This document shows, piece after piece, positions 1 to 4,182 of a stretch of 5,815 bases of DNA. The translations under genes and the position numbers were made by a program. The stretch is taken from positions 1 through 5,815 of the forward strand of contig CALZJV010000608.1 in NCBI GenBank assembly GCA_945787595.1. Reading direction: 5' to 3'. The notes beneath the pieces were generated by a model. The model saw only the letters and a list, made by a program, of their open reading frames with translations, did no database searches and was not told where the DNA came from. Numbering within the stretch: the first letter of the stretch is position 1; the number at the start of each line of letters is the position of its first letter. This stretch comes from an uncultured Desulfobacterales bacterium (GTDB taxonomy: Bacteria; Desulfobacterota; Desulfobacteria; Desulfobacterales; JAFDCJ01).

Positions 1-1151
1 AATATGATGTTCATGGTATCAAATACGGAGTAAACCGCTACGAAACGCAGCAGAACAATACTGTAACCGTAAATCTCGGAAAACCCACCGGGATCTGCCC
101 GCAGAGCAAATGGCGCCACAAAGATATCGGGCACCAGCACATACGCTGCGGCGATACTGAGCATGTAAACCAGGGTCAGGTGAAAGCCGGAGTAGACAGC
201 AGACTGGGCATGGCCAGGTTTGTCCGCCCCCAGATACTGGCCTACGAGCACGGACACGGCAATGCCGCTTCCGATCATGGGCATAAAAGCAAGGGTGTTG
301 ATGTTAAAGGCGATATTCGTCGCTGCCAGGCTGGCGATTCCCAGACGGCCGACCAGCAGAACAAATGCAGTAAAGCCGGCCATCTCCAGAAAAAATTGCA
401 CACCGGAGGGAAATCCATATCGCAACAGCCGCACCAGGAGCTCTTTTTCCAGCCGCCAGCCTTTGATGGTATGAAAGGTTTTGTTATTCGCCCCAAAGCT
501 CAACAGGAAAAAAAACAACAGCACAGAAAACACGCCCGCCACGACCGTGGCAATGCCTGCCCCTCTGATACCCAGCTCGGGAAAGCCCCAGCGGCCGAAA
601 ATAAGGGCGTAATCCAGGATCAGATTCACCAGAGTGGTCGCCGCGTTGACCCACAGCACGGGCCAGGTCTTGCCTCTGCCGCTGAAAAATCCGGACAGGG
701 CATAAGATGCCGCATAGGCGCCGCCGCCCATGCACAGGATCTGAAAGTAGGCCACCTCGTTTTGCTGCACCAGCGGGCTGTGGCCAACCAGGCGGAAAAC
801 AGGTCCGGCAAAGGGAATGGCGCACAGTATCAAAATCCCTCCAAACAACGAGATATAGACACCTTGCCAGAGCGCAGGTCCAATACGGTCAAAACGGCGG
901 GCACCATAATACTGGGCCACAAAGGTCGTGACATACCCGGCCGTGCCCATGAAAATACTGACCATCGAAAAGTTAAGCATGCCGGCCGGCATCGCTGCGG
1001 CAATGGCCTCGGGCGAGTACCACGTCAAAAACATGCGGTCCACAAAGTGCTGCACCGACCAGGTAGCTGTGCTCAGAATCAAAGGGATTGCAACGACAAG
1101 AACCTCGCGGTATCCGCCCTCGCTTCTCCATCGGTTTTTCAGGTTTTGCAT
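1..1151 (-). CDS. MATE-family multidrug/cation antiporter, 3' end beyond the window
   Basis: This is an inner-membrane transporter of the MATE superfamily (NorM/DinF/YeeO type), which exports drugs or metabolites in exchange for Na+ or H+. The frame is open for 383 codons from the ATG at 1151 to the left edge. Families usually run about 450 residues, so the last one or two helices are missing. The protein is almost entirely hydrophobic helices. Its two homologous halves are visible: the N-half has AIPLILSTATW near 21-31, FVDRMFL at 36-42 and VAQYYGARRFDRIG at 78-91. The C-half has RYGFPSGVQFFLE near 244-256 and VGQYLGADKPGHAQ at 303-316, a matching loop. ATG is chosen because AAAGG (1161-1165) lies 9 nt upstream and an in-frame TAA lies just before that. 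It diverges from the mazEF operon. The substrate cannot be told from sequence. Confidence 0.93.
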   Translation of the reverse strand, partial: MQNLKNRWRSEGGYREVLVVAIPLILSTATWSVQHFVDRMFLTWYSPEAIAAAMPAGMLNFSMVSIFMGTAGYVTTFVAQYYGARRFDRIGPALWQGVYISLFGGILILCAIPFAGPVFRLVGHSPLVQQNEVAYFQILCMGGGAYAASYALSGFFSGRGKTWPVLWVNAATTLVNLILDYALIFGRWGFPELGIRGAGIATVVAGVFSVLLFFFLLSFGANNKTFHTIKGWRLEKELLVRLLRYGFPSGVQFFLEMAGFTAFVLLVGRLGIASLAATNIAFNINTLAFMPMIGSGIAVSVLVGQYLGADKPGHAQSAVYSGFHLTLVYMLSIAAAYVLVPDIFVAPFALRADPGGFSEIYGYSIVLLRFVAVYSVFDTMNII

Positions 1152-1186
1152 CAACAGTTGCCTTTACCACAGATATCGTTACCCGT

Positions 1187-1210
1187 GGTTGATTGGTTGA
1201 GTAGTTGATT
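1187..1210. repeat. Degenerate GTTGA micro-repeat upstream of the MATE gene
   Basis: Three GTTGA cores in 24 nt (GGTTGATT, GGTTGAG, TAGTTGATT) lie about 36 bp upstream of the MATE start codon. The same kind of sequence recurs at 3727-3759, right at the end of the peptidase gene. No function is evident; it looks like a dispersed low-complexity intergenic repeat. Confidence 0.5.
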
Positions 1211-1222
1211 CGTCAAGTGGTT

Positions 1223-1250
1223 TTAAAATTTGGATATATCCCTATTTTAA
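1223..1250. promoter_or_regulatory. 28-bp imperfect palindrome, possible operator for the MATE gene
   Basis: A perfect core GGATATATCC (1232-1241) is flanked by symmetric TTAAAAT (1223-1229) and ATTTTAA (1244-1250). Only two base pairs on each side (1230-1231 and 1242-1243) break the symmetry. It lies about 70-100 bp upstream of the MATE start codon, where a regulator could bind. It is AT-rich, so chance symmetry is possible. No binding protein is encoded in the window, apart from the antitoxin, whose own operator is different. Confidence 0.4.
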
Positions 1251-1283
1251 TTTTCTACTGAACTGTTGCTTCATTACCAGTAG

Positions 1284-1337
1284 GGGCGGTCACCGTGACG
1301 CCCAACGGCAGCCGCATTGGGCTGCCCTTCGGTGGGC
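1284..1337. repeat. Two adjacent GC-rich hairpins
   Basis: The first hairpin pairs GGGCG (1284-1288) with CGCCC (1299-1303), and TC/GA extend it inside after a one-base bulge. The second pairs GGCAGCC (1307-1313) with GGCTGCC (1320-1326) around the 6-nt loop GCATTG. An outer GCCCA (1300-1304) can pair with TGGGC (1333-1337), which competes with the first stem. No T-run follows, so it is not an intrinsic terminator on either strand. It resembles REP-like intergenic palindromes in style. A regulatory RNA is possible but unsupported. Confidence 0.5.
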
Positions 1338-1370
1338 ATTGCGCTGTCCGCTGTCAGTTATTTCCGCATT

Positions 1371-1407
1371 CCCCATTCCGACTCCCCAATTCCGACTTCC
1401 CCATTCC
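1371..1407. repeat. Degenerate 13-14-nt tandem repeat, about 2.6 copies
   Basis: The unit CCCCATTCCGACT (1371-1383) is followed by CCCCAATTCCGACT (1384-1397), one extra T, and a partial CCCCATTCC (1399-1407). A further GCATTCCGA appears after the neighbouring palindrome at 1450-1458. It looks like an intergenic micro-repeat built on CATTCCG. The region is not plausibly coding: the open frame over 1339-1545 has this repeat's biased composition and no recognisable protein. Confidence 0.6.
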
Positions 1408-1447
1408 CTCCGGGGCGTAGGCCCCTATAGCCCCTACGGGCCGGAGG
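1407..1447. repeat. 41-nt palindrome (long GC-rich hairpin)
   Basis: CCTCCGG (1407-1413) pairs with CCGGAGG (1441-1447), and CGTAGG (1416-1421) pairs with CCTACG (1433-1438). Between the two stems is a symmetric 2x2 internal loop of GG opposite GG (1414-1415 and 1439-1440), and the apical loop is 11 nt. It abuts the tandem repeat, so the two may form one repetitive unit. There is no downstream T-run on either strand, which argues against an intrinsic terminator. Confidence 0.6.
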
Positions 1448-1541
1448 CCGCATTCCGAAAGGTCCCGATTCAATTAACGCGCTATCAACTGCAAGTCAAG
1501 GACAGTCGTTATATATTTTTAAGAAGCGCAAAGAATTATAG

Positions 1542-1569
1542 TTGACAGAGGTATAACCATTGTTATACT
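1542..1569 (+). promoter_or_regulatory. Sigma70-type promoter of the mazEF operon
   Basis: A consensus -35 box TTGACA (1542-1547) is separated by 16 bp from a near-consensus -10 box TATACT (1564-1569). Transcription should begin near 1575-1577, immediately before the antitoxin ATG at 1578. This is the best promoter match in the window. Confidence 0.75.
1551..1568. promoter_or_regulatory. Perfect inverted-repeat operator across the mazEF -10 box
   Basis: GTATAAC (1551-1557) and GTTATAC (1562-1568) are exact reverse complements separated by 4 nt. The repeat fills the promoter spacer and covers nearly all of the -10 box. Antitoxins with a ribbon-helix-helix domain, alone or bound to toxin, commonly repress their own operon from such sites. 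The position here would block RNA polymerase binding. The binding itself is inferred. Confidence 0.7.
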
Positions 1570-1577
1570 AATAGCGT

Positions 1578-1814
1578 ATGAAAACTGCGATTTCAATACC
1601 GGACGAAATTTATCATTCCGCGGATCAGCTTGCCAAAAGACTCAGTATGTCTCGAAGTGAGCTTTATTCCAAAGCCGTTTCGAATTATATCAATGCCCAC
1701 AAAAATGAGGCCGTCACCAAGGCATTAGATCAGATTTATGCTAAAGAAAAGTCTGAGATAGACCCGGTGATCAATGTGATCCAACTCAGATCTTTGCCAA
1801 AGGAAGCGTGGTGA
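1578..1814 (+). CDS. mazE: MazE-type ribbon-helix-helix antitoxin
   Basis: This is the antitoxin of a type II toxin-antitoxin pair. It should bind and neutralise the toxin encoded next and repress the operon. The 78-residue protein has a ribbon-helix-helix (MetJ/Arc-like) N-terminus: strand KTAISI at 2-7, a helix around 9-21 and a second helix around 25-39 with the turn MSRSELY at 24-30. The acidic, extended C-terminus (about 45-78, with DPVINVIQLRSLPKEAW at 62-78) is the part that wraps the toxin in this family. No Shine-Dalgarno motif precedes the ATG. The promoter places the mRNA 5' end 1-3 nt before it, so translation may be leaderless. Its last codons and stop overlap the toxin start, which suggests coupled translation. 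The call is based on family pattern recognition. Confidence 0.9.
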   Translation: MKTAISIPDEIYHSADQLAKRLSMSRSELYSKAVSNYINAHKNEAVTKALDQIYAKEKSEIDPVINVIQLRSLPKEAW

Positions 1815-2152
1815 TCCAGCGGGGTGAAATTTGGTGGGCGGAGCTTCAGGAGCCGGCCGGTTCGGGACCCGGTTATAAAAGACCCCTGGTTGTCATCCAA
1901 TCGGATGATTTCAATAAAAGCCGGATCAACACCATCATTGCCGTGGTTTTAACTACCAATATAAAATTAGCAGATTCCCCCGGTAACGTCATGCTTCCGA
2001 AAAAAATGACAGGGCTTCCAAAAGACAGCGTTACCAACGTGTCGCAAATAATCACAATCGATAGATACTATCTGTCCAAACGTATCGCAATTCTGCCGGC
2101 CGGCATCATGAGACGCATCGATGACGGATTGAGGCTTGTTTTATCCCTGTGA
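1811..2152 (+). CDS. mazF: MazF/PemK-type endoribonuclease toxin
   Basis: This is a sequence-specific single-strand mRNA endonuclease that arrests growth when its antitoxin is lost (PemK/MazF fold). It is 113 residues, normal for the family. Counting from the GTG at 1811, the motifs run: RGEIWW near 4-9, GYKRPLVVIQSD at 21-32, VVLTTN at 45-50, and GLPKDSVTNVSQIITIDR near 66-83. Arg24 (KRP) and Thr48 (LTTN) match the catalytic Arg and Thr positions known in MazF enzymes, so the toxin looks intact. Two adjacent GTG codons could start it (1808 and 1811). The second is preferred because AAGGA (1800-1804) is 6 nt upstream and it forms a 4-nt GTGA overlap with the antitoxin stop. It belongs to the same operon as mazE. 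Convergent relic sequence begins right after its stop codon. Confidence 0.93.
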   Translation: MIQRGEIWWAELQEPAGSGPGYKRPLVVIQSDDFNKSRINTIIAVVLTTNIKLADSPGNVMLPKKMTGLPKDSVTNVSQIITIDRYYLSKRIAILPAGIMRRIDDGLRLVLSL

Positions 2153-2219
2153 GAACAAGAACAGGTCTGGTATAAGTCTTACCACCTAGATCAATCATCC
2201 GGATATCAGCCCGATTCAT
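2148..2219 (-). pseudogene. Truncated N-terminus of a second MazF/PemK-like toxin
   Basis: On the minus strand an ATG at 2219 opens a frame whose first 24 codons resemble the start of a PemK/MazF toxin: MNRADIRMIDLGG, then TRPVLVLT. Related toxins typically begin RGDIW and carry TRPVLVLT. Here the conserved Gly (4th) and Trp (7th) are Ala and Arg. After codon 24 the likeness stops and the frame runs antisense into the intact mazF, reaching a stop at 2106-2108. About 80 C-terminal residues, including the catalytic Thr region, are therefore missing. It belongs to a different toxin subgroup from the intact one, so it is not a simple inverted duplicate. The start overlaps the preceding relic frame by ATGA, the usual antitoxin-toxin coupling. 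Confidence 0.6.
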
Positions 2220-2392
2220 TCATCCCCCCACTGCTCGGATTCCAGTTATGTTTTCGAGTCTGCGATATCATCTGGGATTTCTTTGAGCTTGCGGATCCAG
2301 GCTTTTTCAAACTCCTATATTTCCCGTTGTTGTATCCGATTCTCGAAAACTTCCCTCACCAGGGCAATCGGGAGAGCTTATGGATACGGCAT
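2216..2392 (-). pseudogene. Decayed antitoxin paired with the truncated toxin
   Basis: This minus-strand frame runs from an ATG at 2392 to a TGA at 2216-2218. It is broken by three in-frame stops (TAA 2378-2380, TAG 2315-2317, TAA 2246-2248), but the amino-acid string between them reads like a helical, charged small protein: ALPIALVREVFENRIQQREI, then EFEKAWIRKLKEIPDDIADS, then LESEQWGDE. The acidic, Trp-containing tail and the ATGA overlap with the toxin remnant suggest the antitoxin of the same dead module. The family is not recognised with certainty. The alternative is chance coding-like sequence. From 2393 to 2528 the DNA is AT-rich and I see no gene in it. Confidence 0.45.
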
Positions 2393-2528
2393 TAAGATCT
2401 ATGGTCAACGCTTACGAAATTTTTCCCTTTTCAAATTCTTTGCGAAAATGGTAAGAGTATTTTTTTCCTCTGAAGACCGTCTTTATCCGTGTCCCATTAG
2501 AAAACCTTAAACCGAATTAGCTGCAAAA

Positions 2529-3731
2529 ATGGAGCTTACAAACCCCTATAAAGTGCCGGCCTCCGAAATCAAATCGCGCAGGCTGAAGATCCAGCAGGAG
2601 CTCCGGCAAGGTGAGATCGATGGTCTTTTCATCGTGCAGCGGGTGGACTTGTTTTATTTTTCGGGGACCGCCCAAAACGGGTATATGTATCTCCCGGCGG
2701 AGGGCCAACCGATCCTGTTTATCAAACAATATTTTCCCAGAGCCGCAAAAGAGTCTTCCGTAACCGATATTGTAAAGATAGGGTCGATCAAGGAGATCCC
2801 GCAACTGATTGTCGACCGTTTCGGCCGCATGCCGGGGGTGCTGGGATACGAACTGGATGTTTTGCCGGTCAACGATTTCAAATTCTACCAAAGCCTGTTT
2901 AACGTAAAAAAATGCGTCGACGGATCTCCCCATATCCTGACGGTCAGAAGGATCAAATCCGACTGGGAAATTGAGCAATTGGAAGAAACGGCTGAAATGA
3001 CCGCCAAAACCTTTGAATATATGCGCGCCACGATTCGCCCGGGACTCAGCGAAATGGAATTTGCCGGCCTGTTCGAAACCTATGCCCGCCGACTGGGTCA
3101 CGGCGCCCGCATCCGGGTGAGACATTACCAGACCGAAGGCTATCCCTGGCACGTACTCAGTGGTAAAAGCGGCGGCCTGGCGGGATTGCTCGACTCCCCG
3201 GCCAGCGGCGAAGGCACATCGGCAGCATTTCCGGTCGGTGCCGGACACAAAAAGCTTTGTGCCAACGAGCCGATTATGGTGGATTTAGGATCCGTATTAA
3301 ACGGATATCATCTGGATGAAACCCGCATGTTTGCCATCGATTCCATGCCGGATAAAGCAATGAAAGCCTGCCATGTCGCCATTGAAATACACAATACGAT
3401 TTTTGAAAAAGCCAAACCGGGCATAACCGTTGGCGAACTTTTCGACCTCTCGGTGCGACTCGCCGAAAAACACGGTTATGCGGAATCCTATCTGGGAGCA
3501 CCGGGACACAAGGTGTCTTTTATCGGTCACGGCATTGGTCTGGAAATAGTGGAACCCCATATTATTGCCAGAAACAGAAAAGACCGCCTGGAACCCGGGA
3601 TGGTTATTGCCCTAGAGCCCAAACTTGTATATAAAAACGAGTTTTGCGCGGGAATCGAAAGTGTCTTTCTAGTGACGGAGACCGGTGCGCGTCTCATCAG
3701 CAAAGTACCGGCGGAGGTGTTTGTGTGTTGA
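2529..3731 (+). CDS. M24-family metallopeptidase (Xaa-Pro aminopeptidase/prolidase type)
   Basis: This is a cytoplasmic dinuclear-metal peptidase of the pita-bread fold, expected to release N-terminal residues before proline or to split Xaa-Pro dipeptides. It has 400 residues, with a creatinase/prolidase-type N-terminal domain (about 15-140) and the catalytic M24 domain (about 150-395). All five metal ligands are in register: Asp252 (VDLG) and Asp263 (DETR), 11 apart as in E. coli PepP, then His334 (GHGIGLE), Glu363 (ALEP) and Glu377 (GIES). His208 in WHVLSG is likely the substrate-side histidine. There is no signal peptide. The ATG lacks a clear Shine-Dalgarno motif, but an in-frame TAA at 2508-2510 and the absence of other starts between support it. 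Some M24 members (creatinase, ectoine hydrolases, methylamine-type lyases) have other substrates, so specificity is open. The stop codon lies inside a GTTGA micro-repeat. Confidence 0.9.
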   Translation: MELTNPYKVPASEIKSRRLKIQQELRQGEIDGLFIVQRVDLFYFSGTAQNGYMYLPAEGQPILFIKQYFPRAAKESSVTDIVKIGSIKEIPQLIVDRFGRMPGVLGYELDVLPVNDFKFYQSLFNVKKCVDGSPHILTVRRIKSDWEIEQLEETAEMTAKTFEYMRATIRPGLSEMEFAGLFETYARRLGHGARIRVRHYQTEGYPWHVLSGKSGGLAGLLDSPASGEGTSAAFPVGAGHKKLCANEPIMVDLGSVLNGYHLDETRMFAIDSMPDKAMKACHVAIEIHNTIFEKAKPGITVGELFDLSVRLAEKHGYAESYLGAPGHKVSFIGHGIGLEIVEPHIIARNRKDRLEPGMVIALEPKLVYKNEFCAGIESVFLVTETGARLISKVPAEVFVC

Positions 3732-3759
3732 TTAAGTTGAAGAGGTTGATAGTTGATTG
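3727..3759. repeat. Degenerate GTTGA micro-repeat over the peptidase stop codon
   Basis: Four GTTGA cores lie in 33 nt (GTTGATTAA, GTTGAAGAG, GTTGATA, GTTGATTG). The first supplies the TGA stop of the peptidase gene (3729-3731). It is the same style as the repeat at 1187-1210. Confidence 0.5.
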
Positions 3760-3838
3760 TTTGTAGTTTATGGAATGAAAGTGAAATGAATGGATTCCCT
3801 TTAAATTTATTTTTGGACAGGATTTACAGGGTAAAGAT

Positions 3839-3880
3839 CCGGGTCCAGAGGGCCCGGCTTTGGTCCACCCCGGAGGGGTG
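3839..3880. repeat. Two tandem GC-rich hairpins inside the inverted-repeat element
   Basis: CCGGGTCC (3839-3846) pairs with GGGCCCGG (3850-3857), 8 bp with one G-U and a 3-nt loop. Nine nucleotides later CACCCC (3866-3871) pairs perfectly with GGGGTG (3875-3880) around GGA. No T-run follows either, so they are not typical intrinsic terminators, although they could still stall or protect the 3' end of the peptidase transcript. Confidence 0.55.
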
Positions 3881-3910
3881 ATATGGGTGATTACGTTTGC
3901 CAGCAGTGTT

Positions 3911-3931
3911 CAGGTGTCGGGTGTCAGGTGT
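3911..3931. repeat. Three-copy heptanucleotide tandem repeat
   Basis: CAGGTGT, CGGGTGT and CAGGTGT follow one another without gaps (3 x 7 nt, one substitution) inside the inverted-repeat element. No function is evident. Confidence 0.6.
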
Positions 3932-4036
3932 GAGCCATCTCAAATCCATAGATTAGGTGGTATAGTTTTCTGCGATATCTGGTAGCCATGGTGACAGGCC
4001 ATCAACACAATACCTTTTCCGCGAGGCGGATTGACT

Positions 4037-4065
4037 TTTATTTCTTTCATCTGGAAAGAAATAAA
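4037..4065. repeat. Perfect 12-bp AT-rich hairpin
   Basis: TTTATTTCTTTC (4037-4048) and GAAAGAAATAAA (4054-4065) are exact reverse complements around the 5-nt loop ATCTG. It lies near the right arm of the inverted-repeat element. No GC-rich stem or T-run is present, so it is not a classical terminator. A polypurine/polypyrimidine cruciform or element-internal structure is possible. Confidence 0.6.
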
Positions 4066-4182
4066 TTTAAATATCCAAAAGATCCTGTAAATCCTGTCTT
4101 AAATTTGTTTATTTAAAATCGAATCCATTCAATTTCTCTTTTTTTGGTATACATAGCTATTAAATAAGGGGGATATATCAAA

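Larger units (their letters stand above)
3783..4136. repeat. MITE-like 354-bp element bounded by imperfect inverted repeats
   Basis: The two ends are inverted copies of each other. GAAAT (3783-3787) matches ATTTC (4132-4136) with one bulged base. GAATGGATTC (3788-3797) matches GAATCCATTC (4121-4130) exactly. GACAGGATTTACAGG (3816-3830) matches CCTGTAAATCCTGTC (4084-4098) exactly. Between the exact blocks both arms hold diverged AT-rich sequence containing TTTAAAT. The interior has no supportable gene but holds three hairpins and a heptanucleotide repeat. It fills most of the 451-bp gap between the peptidase and the deaminase. A non-autonomous mobile element or structured intergenic repeat fits. 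No target-site duplication could be identified and no transposase is present. Confidence 0.6.

Noticed and set aside
180..1208. Long plus-strand open frame opposite the MATE gene
   Set aside because: Low-complexity, His/Gln/Lys-rich translation with no domain. The minus strand carries a clear, uninterrupted MATE protein over the same bases.
1339..1545. 68-codon plus-strand frame in the spacer before mazE
   Set aside because: It runs through the tandem repeat and the 41-nt palindrome. The Pro/Arg-rich translation reflects repeat composition, and there is no convincing ribosome site.
2135..2159. CTTGTT/AACAAG inverted repeat at the end of mazF as a terminator
   Set aside because: Only a 6-bp AT-rich stem with a 13-nt loop and no T-run, too weak for an intrinsic terminator.
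2283..2510. 75-codon plus-strand frame between mazF and the peptidase
   Set aside because: It is antisense to the relic antitoxin and continues into AT-rich sequence, with no recognisable domain or Shine-Dalgarno motif.
2517..3248. 243-codon minus-strand frame opposite the peptidase
   Set aside because: Antisense shadow of a gene with all M24 catalytic residues in place; its translation matches no family.
3911..3931. CRISPR-like array
   Set aside because: The units are 7 nt and contiguous with no spacers, and no cas genes are present. It is a simple tandem repeat.
3945..4015. Possible transposase remnant on the minus strand inside the element (short frame starting MATRYRRKLYH)
   Set aside because: Only about 21 codons before a stop, and the likeness to a transposase start is too weak to support.
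4148..4163. Promoter for the deaminase gene (TATACA or TATTAA as -10)
   Set aside because: Neither candidate has a credible -35 box at 16-18 bp; AT-rich composition alone explains them.
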